62,000 bases of DNA, from assembly GCA_009746045.1 (NCBI GenBank), contig RPFO01001048.1:30001-92000 (forward strand), written 5' to 3'. Shown in pieces: positions 22,065 to 32,078 of this stretch. The stretch comes from Mesostigma viride (lineage: Eukaryota; Streptophyta; Mesostigmatophyceae; Mesostigmatales; Mesostigmataceae). Numbering within the stretch: position 1 is the first letter of the stretch; the number at the start of each line of letters is the position of its first letter. Position numbers and translations under genes: made by a program. Under the pieces are notes generated by a model. That model saw only the letters and a program-made list of their open reading frames with translations, did no database searches and had not been told where the DNA came from.

Positions 22065-22366
22065 GAGTTGGAGTTGGAGTTGGAGTTGGAGTTGGAGTTG
22101 GAGTTGGAGCTGGAGTTGGAGTTGGAGTTGGAGTTGGAGTTGGAGTTGGAGTTGGAGTTGGAGTTGGAGTTGGAGTTGGAGTTGGAGTTGGAGTTGGAGT
22201 TGGAGTTGGAGTTGGAGTTGGAGTTGGAGTTGGAGTTGGAGTTGGAGTTGGAGTTGGAGTTGGAGTTGGAGTTGGAGTTGGAGTTGGAGTTGGAGTTGGA
22301 GTTGGAGTTGGAGTTGGAGTTGGAGTCGGAGTCGGAGTTGGAGTTGGAGTCGGAGTTGGAGTTGGA
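22065..22366 (+). repeat. (TTGGAG)n hexanucleotide array, about 300 bp
   Basis: Some fifty nearly perfect hexamers, with GAGCTGG and GAGTCGG variants near the ends. Long open frames on both strands here (Leu-Glu, Trp-Ser, Pro-Thr, Asn-Ser repeats) are products of the repeat only. It lies about 290 bases beyond the GH127 stop codon. Confidence 0.95.
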
Positions 22367-22386
22367 AAGAGGCATGCGGAGATGTA

Positions 22387-22567
22387 GCCCCCAGGAGGAA
22401 GGGGCGCTTTGCTGAGTAGAGTAGTTAGCATTTTCTAGATTAGCTTAGAGTTAGCTTAGTTAGGTTTTGCGGCTTCGCCCACCTCCATCCATCAAGCAAG
22501 GGAATATGTGCTACATGATCTCCCAACGGAGTCATGTTATAATTTAATTTAATTTAATTTAATTTTA
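22387..22567 (+). mobile_element. 5'-truncated LINE 3' end (LINE-A family)
   Basis: A 181 bp insertion flanked by a 13 bp duplication, ATGCGGAGATGTA, at 22374-22386 and 22568-22580. It carries the LINE-A 3' region: GGGGCGCTTTGCTGAGTAG, CACCTCCATCCATCAAGC, GTGCTACATGATCTCCCAAC, then GGAGTCATG and a (TTTAA)n tail. The same sequence follows the reverse-transcriptase remnant at 34064-34935. Confidence 0.87.
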
Positions 22568-23149
22568 ATGCGGAGATGTAATAAGAGGTATACTTCCTAC
22601 GATATCTGGGACTGGAATGGTAAAGCCAGTGAGAGTACTGTACGACAGTGCTGGACGGAATTCCCGTTCAGGGATCAAGCGGATTCTACATCTCACCTTA
22701 CAAGGAAAAGGGCGCGGCCAGTACGCGACCCGGCGCGACGTCGTAAAATGGCTCGTAACAAAGGAGTCGTGGCGACTCATTGGCGCCGCGTCTGTGGTGC
22801 ATGACGTTGATTGCACCGTTGGATCTGCATCTACGGCGTTCGAGGGTTGTCTCGAACCCCGGTCGATGAGATTTGACGGAGAAGTCGAGCATATCAGTTA
22901 TCCTCGGGTATTCCCTCGTAAATGGTGGGACAGCGATCGCAGCAATGGTGCTCACCACTTGACACTCCGGGCCAGTTAGGCTCGAAACACATGCCCTGAT
23001 CAAGCATGCTGTTTCCGGCCCCACCGTCTAGGTCATCTAGTCGCTCTACACATAAGCCAGCCATAATTTCAATGCACAAGGCTACACATTTCCATCACCA
23101 TTCATCTTCATGCCACGCAGTATAGACAAAGTTACGCACGTGACCAGCT

Positions 23150-24476
23150 ATGACGACTACCAAAGCAAAACGAGGGCTGGAAAAGGAGCTGGCACAGCTT
23201 CCCAGCGCCCAGCCCAACCCTCTCGCCCTCGCCATTGTTCAGCCGACAGGCTTACCCGCCAAACCCTCGCCAAGCGCCTCGCCTGAGCCCAAGAAACCCT
23301 GCCACGATCGAAAATGGAGCGAGTTCCTCCCCGGCGACCGACGATTCTCCCTCACCGTGTGGCAAGAGTTGTCGCCGCCGGAATGCATTGAGGTTCTCCA
23401 GTTCCTCGAACAGGAGCGGAAGCTCTTCGTGCCCAGGAAGGGGGCGGCTATCGACTACAATGGAGACATGTCCTGGCTCTATGCTTTGAACGAAGTACAA
23501 CAACGCCTGATTATCTTGACCAGCCAATTCCAGATCCGCCTCGGCGACATCACCAGAACGCTCCGCACCCCAGCCCCCGCACAGCCGGCAGCCCCATCGG
23601 CATCCTCCCTCGGCAAGGATGACATCCGCGCAGTGCTGGAGGAGCACGTGACCTGGCCGCTGGCCGAGCAGCTGACATCGCTGAACACCACGCTCAACAA
23701 GGTCGAGGCTCGGGTCTCCAACGTGGAAACCAAGGTCGTCCACAAGCTACAACCCCAGTTCACGGCGCTACACACCACGGCGCAGGCTTCGGAAACGCAT
23801 GCTGCACTTGTCTCTCGCCTTAACCAGGTGGAGGGCAAGTGTGGCGTGCTCCTGAAGAAGCTTGAGGCCATCACCGCCCACACCGAGGCCCTGGCCACAC
23901 AGGTCTCCAAGATAGCGGAGCAGACGGCCACCATTGCATCCCAGCCACCCCGGCAGGATGCTGGCGACCTCCCGCCGCTCTCCTACGCGGACCTGCTGCG
24001 GTCAGCGACCGCCTCCACCACCGACGCCATCGCCACAAAGCTCCAGGAGCTGGAGGACCACCGCCAGGCCCAGCAACGGGAGGTCACCGACCGCGCTCGC
24101 CGCGAGTGCCGAGTGGTGCTACGTCGCTTCCCCCAGAAGCCAGGTGAGACGTCAACCTCTCTTGCTCAGACGAGCTCAAGAACCAGCTTCTTACCCTCAT
24201 GGGCCTGGTAGGTGAGGTAGAACTGCGTGGGTGCCACCGCCTTCCCCACTCACGGGACAAGGCGGCCCCCCCACCAGTCCTACTCACCTTCCCCTCCCCT
24301 GAGGATAAGCAGCGGTTCCTCTCTCGTCGCAAGCGGTTGCACGACCTCACCTGGACGCTGGATGACGACCTCACCCCCGCTCAGCAACAGCAGCGACGCG
24401 ACCTGTGGCCGGAATACCTCCGCCATAAGCAGGACCCCCAGAAGCCCAAGGTGTACTGGAGGGGCCCGGGGACCTG
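23150..24476 (+). pseudogene. L1 ORF1p-like RNA-binding protein gene, frameshifted
   Basis: Start ATG 23150. Residues 1-110 are basic/Pro-rich then a conserved block (FLPGDRRFSLTVWQELSPPE). Residues about 160-265 form a heptad-rich coiled coil (AEQLTSLNTTLNKVEARVSN and following). From about 310 an RRM-like domain begins (RRECRVVLRRFPQKPGE). The frame breaks near 24160-24170, where two extra bases occur relative to copies C and F. The second half continues in another frame from 24199 (MGLVGEVELRGCHRLPHSRD) to a C-terminal domain with LTPAQQQQRRDLWPEYLRHK. Coiled coil, RRM and this C-terminal domain are the L1 ORF1p (Transposase_22) order. A further small insertion (GGGGCCCGGGG) shifts the last codons near 24470. 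It is not a host gene. Confidence 0.8.
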
Positions 24477-24874
24477 ATGATCAACCACAAGATGTGGACG
24501 CCCCCAGCGGGCTAGAATAGCAATAGCCCTAGCTTGTAACCATTGGCGTCACTGCCGCTAAGGCAGCCATGCCTAGAATGTTGCCTAGCTGTGCCAACAC
24601 ACCTAGTCACGTGCCGCCAACGCACGGTACACAACCAGCCATAGCCTTCGCCTAGTCCTAGTACAGCCATGCTACGCCCTGGCTATGTTCAGATTACTTG
24701 CCCACGCTCCTTGCTATGATATGCTCACATGGGTCTTATTGCACCCACAGTTTGCCGGATCGTTAGCCTGTCCTTTTAGCTAGCCGCGCCCGATTGCAGC
24801 TGTGGCATGCCTTTGGCATGAAGGAGACTGGGGGTCTCTGCCCTTTCTCCTGTAGTGCACACACAGGGATTAAA

Positions 24875-24911
24875 AGCACTTCGGTGCTCCGTGACTCCCC
24901 AACGGGAGCAC
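24875..24911 (+). promoter_or_regulatory. 3'-terminal hairpin cluster of the HAL1-like element
   Basis: AGCAC-TTCG-GTGCT (24875-24888) makes a five-pair stem closed by a C(UUCG)G tetraloop. The same GTGCTCC (24884-24890) can instead pair with GGAGCAC at 24905-24911, looping out GTGACTCCCCAACG. The two stems exclude each other. Both are kept in the truncated copy A', in copy C and in copy F, and lie just before the tail, where LINE reverse transcriptases are known to recognise 3' stem-loops. Confidence 0.7.
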
Positions 24912-24983
24912 GAGTTTAATTAATTAATTAATTAATTCATCTTCATCATCCTGAACGACTCGAACACGCGGACAAGATAACGG

Positions 24984-25646
24984 CCCACCAGTCCTACTCA
25001 CCTTCCCCTCCCCTGAGGATAAGCAGCGGTTCCTCTCTCGTCGCAAGCGGTTGCACGACCTCACCTGGACGCTGGATGACGACCTCACCCCCGCTCAGCA
25101 ACAGCAGCGACGCGACCTGTGGCCGGAATACCTCCGCCATAAGCAGGACCCCCAGAAGCCCAAGGTGTACTGGAGGGGCCCGGGGACCTGATGATCAACC
25201 ACAAGATGTGGACGCCCCCAGCGGGCTAGAATAGCAATAGCCCTAGCTTGTAACCATTGGCGTCACTGCCGCTAAGGCAGCCATGCCTAGAATGTTGCCT
25301 AGCTGTGCCAACACACCTAGTCACGTGCCGCCAACGCACGGTACACAACCAGCCATAGCCTTCGCCTAGTCCTAGTACAGCCATGCTACGCCCTGGCTAT
25401 GTTCAGATTACTTGCCCACGCTCCTTGCTATGATATGCTCACATGGGTCTTATTGCACCCACAGTTTGCCGGATCGTTAGCCTGTCCTTTTAGCTAGCCG
25501 CGCCCGATTGCAGCTGTGGCATGCCTTTGGCATGAAGGACACTGGGGGTCTCTGCCCTTTCTCCTGTAGTGCACACACAGGGATTAAAAGCACTTCGGTG
25601 CTCCGTGACTCCCCAACGGGAGCACGAGTTAATTAATTAATTAATT
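24984..25646 (+). mobile_element. Recent 5'-truncated copy A' of the HAL1-like element
   Basis: A 663 bp insertion with a 10 bp duplication, AAGATAACGG, at 24974-24983 and 25647-25656. It is nearly identical to 24274-24935 of copy A; by eye I found one substitution (GAAGGACACTGGG for GAAGGAGACTGGG) plus differences at the tail. It includes the last 60-odd codons of the ORF and the whole 3' region. Either copy A or a sister with the same ORF end was the source. Confidence 0.87.
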
Positions 25647-26103
25647 AAGATAACGGCAGGCTCGAGCTACCATGGTCCGGATTCTCCCGATTTCTGGCCT
25701 GCGCTGGTTGTCTCCTTGATGTAAGTTATCCTTGTTCAACACGTCGGTGCGGACTAGAAGTGGCTAGCTTTGGCCGCGAGCGTGCAACTCGGAACTGAAG
25801 TGAACTCTGAATTTTGAACTCAGTGAGTGAGGTAGTCGGGGTAAAATTGGCATTTGGTTCTCAATTCTCGAACTGTCAGAGACGGGGGCCGGGCTAGCTT
25901 GAAATGCAATAAGAGGCATGCCTCTCTCAAGATATATTACATGGAGGTGAGTTTCTATTGGCGCCAAATGTGTAGTACCTGAACGAAAATGGCTGACGGC
26001 GGCGCTCAGATCTTTGCGTCTGAGCCCCAAATTCAGTCAGATCACTTGTTGATTCGATGCGCCGGTTTTAAAGACGCACTCGCCAGTATAATCGGTTACG
26101 GCT

Positions 26104-29100
26104 GAAACGCAGTATTGAAAAAGTTACGCACGCATGACAAGCAGCTATGACAACTCCAAACCAAAACGAGGTTAGGAAAAGGAGCTTTCCGGCTCCCAGC
26201 CCAACCCACTCGCCAATGATCGCCCTTGCCCAGTCGACTGGGCCCGCTTGCAAACCCATTGCCGACCAGCAAACCCATCGCCTTCCATGCCGAGGATCAC
26301 GACTGGTTCAACAACATTTCTCCGGTCGCTGCTCTGCATTGCATTTTCTTCGGGGACTACGCCTCGCTTCTTGAGCTGTGCCTCTACCTTCACAGCATCC
26401 ACCGCCTACTGGAATTTGACGGCACTGATTTTAAACAGAGCCGCGACCTGCTGCTGACGGGCCTTTACCCCCGGCCCGAGCTTCAGCACATGATTCTCTG
26501 TTCCCTGCTGACGAAGTCTGATGGCGAGATCTGGGCCCCCACCATCTCCGCAGCCACATACCGCTCCATCCTCATGGAAGCCTTTCAGCAGCACGTGACC
26601 CCCCTTGCCGCAGATCGATGTGGCGGCAATGCATGGGCGGCACGCTGGCTACTGAGCTCCCTCACATTTCCACCACTGTCTGACACCTCCACCTCCACCC
26701 TCGTCGCCTCCACCTCCACTGCCACCTCCAGGTCCTCCACCGCCGACATCAAAGCCCAGCTCCTCGACATCGACTGGTCAGCGTCTTAAGAACGATGCCA
26801 TCGCTATCGAGGTCCTGCAGAACACCGCAGGCCTCACCGCCCAGGCAGTGAAGGACATTGCCACCAAGCCAGCCCCTGCTGGCCTGGCCGGCGATGCATG
26901 CTCCTCCCATGCATCACGACCTGGGCGGACATGCTTAAGCAACATACCACCTCCACCACCTCCGCCGTCGCAGCCCAGCTCCAACGGCAGACGCTTGACC
27001 TCCGCGAGGAGCTAGGCCGAGCTCGCCAAGCGCAGCCTCAACGCCATACTCAAGAACTTCGACATGGAGGCAGGTGAGAATTCCGAGAAGCTTGCACGGG
27101 CGTTTGAGAGCAAAATCCTTGCACGCATGGGCCTCCTTGGTGAGATTAAGCTGACCGCCCACCGCCTTCCCCGCGCGCGGGGTAAGGCAGGGGCGGCTCC
27201 GCTTCTTCTCATCTTTGAGAGCCCAGCGGACAAGATTTCGTTTCTCAGACGCCGCAAGCGGCTCGAGAACACTCCCTTCACCGGCCGTGGACGACGACTT
27301 GACCCTGGCGCAGCAACAACGGCGACGGGAGCTATGGCCGACCTACCTCCGGCCAGCTCCGGCAGACCAAGGCGGGCCAGCCGGTGTACTGGAAGGGGGC
27401 GGCCATCTACGTCAGCCGCAAGCCCTGGCACGCGACCCCCTCGATCACCGCGGCCGGCCCAGCGACTCCAGAAGCCCCAGCCTACGGGAATACAGCAGCA
27501 GCAGTGTAGAATAGTTAGTCAGACAGTGGCCTTGTACATACATGCCCGCCTACTACAGGCACACTATACCAGCTGAGGCCTAGCCTTTTTAGTCATGTAC
27601 ATGTGTGCCTATGATGAGCCACCCTCCAGATCATTGATGCCTAGCTTTATTTAAATATGCAGTGCCCATGCAGCCGGGGAGTCACTCTCTGCTGAGATCG
27701 AAGCCATGCCCTAGCTCCTGTATAGCCATGATGATCTTCCCCCACATGACATGCTCCCCCTTTTTAGCTGGGCATAGCGTGATCGATCATGAGGGTGCAG
27801 GTGCCCTGGTGCACCTAGAGCAAGTGTCGTTTACATTCCCACCCTTGCAGGAAGTAGCCTAGAATGTATTATATAGGCCATATGCCCCTTCTCAGGGATA
27901 TGTGCTACATACTTCTCCCAACGGAGTTATGTTACAATTCAATTCAACTCAATTCAAACCCATCGCCAAGCGCCTCGCCAGAGCCCAAGAAACCATGCTA
28001 CGACAAAAGCAAATGGCGACGGTACCTATAGACTACGCAAGCTTTTCTTTCCGCGGCTGGCTGCAACTGACCGACGCAGAATGCGCCGAGATAATAGTCC
28101 AGTACTACGCACTGGAACACAAGCTCCATGAGCCCGAGGGGCCCGTCCAGGCTGCCGACAACGTGGAGGACTTCCTCGCCCTGCCACCATTCAATCATCG
28201 CCTCGCCATCCTCTTCATGCAGCTTCTTCATGCTAACTGAACGCGACCTCGTCGCTAAGCTCCGCCACCCAGCCCGGCCTCAGGCCTGCATGCGCAGCCA
28301 TGCAGCAGCCACATCGGCTCCCTCCCTCTGCGAGGATGACATCCGAGCAGTGCTGGCTAGGCCGGCCGGAGCACGTGACCTGGCCGTTGGCCGAGAAGCT
28401 GACCTCGCTGAACACGACGCTCAACTTACCGGTCGGTACACGGTGGAGGCCCGGGTCTCCAATGCGGAAACCAAGGTCGTCCACAAGCTCCAACAACCTC
28501 ATGCAGTTCACGGTGCTGCACACCGCGGCGCAGCTAGGCATCTGAGACGCACGCTGCACTTGTCTCTCGCCCGTAAACCAGGTGGAGGGCAAGTGCGGCG
28601 TGCTCATGAAGAAGCTTGGAGCCATCACCGCCCGCACCGAGGCCCTGCATGGCCCGACACAGGTCCCAAAGATATAGCGGAGCAGACGGCCACCATCGCA
28701 TCCCATGCAGCCATCCCGGCATGTGGATGCTGGCAACCTCCCGCCGCTCTTCTATGCGGACCTGCTGCGGACATGGCGCGACCGCCGCCTCAAATGCACT
28801 GACGCCATCGCTACGAAACTCCACCGGAGCTTGAAGACCTTCGCCAGGCACAACAACGGGAGGCCACCCATTGCGCGCTCGCCGCGACTGCCGGGTGTTG
28901 CTGCGTCGCTTCCCCCAGAAGCCAGGCTTGACACGTCCACCACCCTTGCCGACGAGCTCCAGGACCAGCTCCTTACCCTCATGGGCCTGGTAGGTGAGGT
29001 AGAACTGAGTGGGCGCTACCGCCTTCCCCGCGAGCTCACGGGACAAGGCGGCTCCCCCCGACCAGTCGATCCAGCTCACCTTCCCCTCCCATGAGGACAA

Positions 29101-29803
29101 GCAGCTAGCGGTTCCTTTCTCGTCGCAAGAGGTTGCACAACCTAGCTCACCTGGACGCTGGATGACGACCTGACCCCCGCTCAGCAGCAGCAGCGACGGG
29201 ACCGGGCGGTGGCCGGAACACCTCGACCGCCACAAGCAGGACCCCCAGAAGCCCATGCAAATGCAAGGTGTACTGGAGGGGCGGGGACCTGATGATCAAC
29301 CACAAGGTGCATGCATGTGGACGCCCCGGCCCTGCCGGCCAGAATAGCCCTAGCTTGTATTCATTGGTAGTCACTGCCGCCATGGCAGCCATGCCTAGAA
29401 TGTTTGCCTTGCTGTGCCACCATACCTACTATACTGAGTCACGTGCACCGAGCTAACACACGCTACACAACCAGCCATAGTAGCCTTCTAGCTTAGCCCT
29501 TGTACAGGCTGCCATGCTACGTCCTGGCTATGCTTCGCTCCTTGTTATGATATGCATGCTCACATGGGTCTAATCATTGCAGTGACCGCCACACAACTTG
29601 CCGGATCGTCTATCGTGTCCGATTGCAGCTGTGGCATGCCTCTGCATGGCATGATCGAGAGGGAGAAAGGGGGTCTCTAGCTGCCCTTTCTTCCTGTTGT
29701 GCACTGATACAGGGATGAAAAGCACTTCGGTGCTCCGTGACTCCCCAACGGGAGCACGTATTAATATTAATTACTAGTATAATCAATTAATTACTTAATT
29801 AAA
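26104..29803 (+). mobile_element. HAL1-like copy F, near full length, split and degenerate
   Basis: The 5' end (ACGCAGTATTGAAAAAGTTA) matches copy A's leader. The ORF start at 26147 (ATGACAACTCCAAACC) matches MTTTKAK of copy A. After 26282 it is interrupted by element B and resumes at 27968 (AAGCGCCTCGCCAGAGCCCA), running through coiled coil, RRM-like and C-terminal segments to the conserved hairpins and an AT tail near 29803. Compared with copies A and C it carries many 3-12 bp insertions that wreck the frame (see findings). No target-site duplication was found, possibly because the flanks have decayed. Confidence 0.75.
26283..27955 (+). mobile_element. HAL1-like subfamily B element nested in copy F
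   Basis: A 1,673 bp insertion with a 12 bp duplication of the host, AAACCCATCGCC, at 26271-26282 and 27956-27967. It encodes a diverged version of the same protein in two broken frames. One (to the stop at 26789) has FNNISPVAALHCIFFGDYAS and a Ser/Thr-rich linker. The other (from 27064) is the RRM-like part, EKLARAFESKILARMGLLGE and IKLTAHRLPRARGK, with a frameshift near 27285 before DDDLTLAQQQRRRELWPTYL. Its 3' end differs from copy A and instead resembles LINE-A: GTGCTACATACTTCTCCCAA, CGGAGTTATG and (CAATT)n. Confidence 0.82.
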
Positions 29804-30349
29804 TATGTGTAGTATTGTACGACAAGATGTCAAGGGTGACGGAAAGTACTGATGAAGTCGCGGAAGTCTCGCACAAAGCTTTGCAGAAGGAAGGTCGCGG
29901 CCGGGTCCGCAGAACAACGGAAAGGCGACCAATAAGAGTGCGGGAATGCGCCTGGGCGCCGCCAGAGATGGTTGGAAAAGGGCTCGGGTACGTGATGCGG
30001 CGCGACGCGACGCGACTGATTGGTAGTAGTACTGTACGACGGCGGTGTTGGATGGAATGATCCCGGTCAGCGATGCGGACTTTGCATGACTCACGTAATG
30101 TACATGCATGGCAAAGAGTTGCTGCGTCGCGCTGTGCTGTAGCGAACTTGAGCATTGAATAAGAAGGTGGAGAATCTCCACCTTCGGATTGCACCATCGA
30201 TGAGCGTCGATGCTCGTCGAGGAACCCATGCAACACATACAATTGACGTAAAGACTGAAGTAGAAAAGGGCGCGGCGGCAAAGACAAGCCAGTTTCGTAA
30301 GTTACAGAACATGTAGCCCGGCGAGGCTGCGACACCGCGTAAAGCATGC

Positions 30350-31957
30350 AGTCCGCAGGTACACCCTGGTGCATGTATAAGGCACCGGTCGTGAAACTTG
30401 AGGCAGTTGCTACCAAGGTAGACGCCCTGGCCAGTGGCCACGCAGGTCCCCGAGATCGCCGATCGATCGCACGGCCACCATGCATCGCCGCGGCACTGAC
30501 CTGCATGCTGGTAGGCCGGGCTACATAGCGATGACCCCTAGTCGACTCGCGCCTCCTGGGCTGACCTGCTCAAGAGCCAGGCAGCCTCTAGTCTAGGGGC
30601 TCTACCACCACCGCCATCACCACCAAGCTCCAGGAGGTGGAAGACACGCGCGGCAAGCTGCCGCTGACCGCCGGCGACCGTCGCCGCTGCCGGGTCATCC
30701 TCAGGCGCTTCGACATGCAGCCGAACGGAGACCCCAGACTCTCTTCTCGACGAGTTGAAGACCAGCCAAGACGGTTGCTCGCTGCCCTGAACGCGCCTGA
30801 CGGCCCACTCAACACTCTCTCGGCCAAGTTAGGTCAACAACATTGAAGCCAGATCGAGTCGCACTTAAGCTCCAGCCTCAGTTTACTGCTACGCAAGAAC
30901 ACATTGTCACCAAGGTTTCCGAGGCCACAGCCAGTATCGGACCGCCCGCCTTAATCAGGTGGAAGGCCGAGTCGGCCAAGGGACCGGCCGTGAAACTTGA
31001 GGCAGTTGCTAGTTGCTACCGGCAAGGTAGACGCCCTGGCCACGCAGGTCCCCGAGATCGCCGAGCGCACGGCCACCATCGCCGCGGCACTGACGGTCCT
31101 GCTGGTAGGGCTAGCGATGACCCCTCCACTCGCGCCTCCTGCTGCATGCCTGGGCTCAAGACGGCCAGGCGACCTCCGTCTACCACCACCATCATCGATC
31201 GCCACCAAGCTCCAGGAGCTGGAAGACACGCACCGCGAGCTGCCGCCGGCTGACCGCGACCGTCGCCGCTGCCCGGTGCCCCGGTCATCCTCAGGCGCTT
31301 CGACATGATGTAGCCGGAGGAGACCCCAGACTCTCTTCTCGACGAGCTGAAGAAACAACTCTTCAGTGGCGTGCATGGAGCTGCCACTGGCGAGCGCAGC
31401 TAGTGATATCGAGGTGCGACACTGCAGGGGGCCTACCGCCTGCCCCATCCACGGGACAAGGCTGGGCCCCCAGTCCAGCTAGTGGTTCTCACCTTCAGCG
31501 ACATCATAGCCCGAGTTCGGTTCCTCTCTCGCCGCAAGAAGCCGGTGAACACCTCCTCAGGTCGCTAGCTTGACGACGACCTGACGCCAGCCAGCCCAGC
31601 CTGGGCAGCAGCAGCAATGCCGCGATCAGTGGCCCGACTACATCCGCCGCAAGACCAACCCCTAGCTAGGCCCCAAGCTAGTAGTACTAGCTGGCGGCCG
31701 GGCGGGGACCTTTATTATGTCAACGAGAAACTGTGGAAGGCCCCCGGGCTCCCACGGGATAGAACACAAGCTCAAGCTAGCTACTAGTTGTCTACATGGG
31801 GGCAATTGATTATGGGATAGATAGCTTAGACAGCACTTCACAGCACTTGATGATGATATTAGCGCACAGCGTTATATTAGTACCTTCAATTAGCTCTGGC
31901 AGGCCTTGTGGCCATCAGCTTGCGCCTTAATAGCCGCATAAGCTATGTGTCATCCTA
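30350..31957 (+). mobile_element. Two decayed HAL1-like fragments in tandem (D1, D2)
   Basis: D1 (about 30380-30850) and D2 (about 30850-31957) share a segment at 30380-30770 and 30980-31340, which contains the end of the coiled coil and the start of the RRM-like part (KLQEVEDTRGKLPLTAGDRR and KLQELEDTHRELPPADRDRR). D2 goes on to RYR/GAYRLPHPRDKAGPPVQL and FLSRRKKPVN, then non-coding sequence. This subfamily is clearly diverged from A, B and C. Frames are broken many times, and short palindromic insertions separate the two copies. Confidence 0.65.
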
Positions 31958-32003
31958 ATAATTAATTAATTAGACTCGTGCTCCCGTTGGGGAGTCACCG
32001 AGC
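31958..32003 (-). repeat. Reverse HAL1-like 3' end abutting D2
   Basis: AATTAATTAATTAGACTCG followed by TGCTCCCGTTGGGGAGTCAC is the reverse complement of the element's tail and stem-loop. As at 13902-13936, a forward copy on the left meets a reverse tail. No duplication flanks were identified. Confidence 0.6.
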
Positions 32004-32062
32004 ATTAACCCCGATGGATCGGATGGATGGGTGCAAACAGTCCTACTGTTAAGCCTCCCACG

Positions 32063-32078
32063 GTCCTAAATTTAGGAC
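32063..32078. repeat. 16 bp perfect palindrome, first copy
   Basis: GTCCTAAATTTAGGAC; with flanking bases the 20-mer GGTCCTAAATTTAGGACTTT recurs exactly at 33784-33803. A partial GTCCTAAAT lies eight bases further right. Confidence 0.85.

Larger units (their letters stand above)
23112..24935 (+). mobile_element. Full-length ORF1-only (HAL1-like) retroelement, copy A
   Basis: An 1,824 bp element flanked by an 11 bp duplication, TTCATCTTCAT (23101-23111 and 24936-24946). It has a 38 bp 5' leader starting GCCACGCAGTATAGAC, one ORF (23150 to about 24476), roughly 400 bp of non-coding 3' sequence, a hairpin cluster and a (TTAA)n tail. No reverse transcriptase, endonuclease or long terminal repeat is present, so it is non-autonomous and probably moved by a LINE machinery in trans. 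The 5' end resembles that of copy F at 26104, supporting full length. Confidence 0.87.
23024..25717 (+). mobile_element. SINE-like repeat E split by two retroelement insertions
   Basis: Three pieces, about 23024-23111, 24947-24983 and 25657-25717, join into one roughly 185 bp copy collinear with 50262-50442. It runs from AGGTCATCTAGTCGCTC through GGCTACACATTTCC to ATGGTCCGGATTCTC and CTGCGCTGGTTGTCTC. Copies A (23112-24935) and A' (24984-25646) interrupt it, each with its own target-site duplication, so repeat E is the oldest layer here. No protein is encoded. Confidence 0.8.

Noticed and set aside
22617-22979. 120-codon open frame after the LINE-A insertion, partly similar to 29995-30090
   Set aside because: Similarity to the second locus is at DNA level and the frame is not conserved there; treated as repeat sequence, not a gene.
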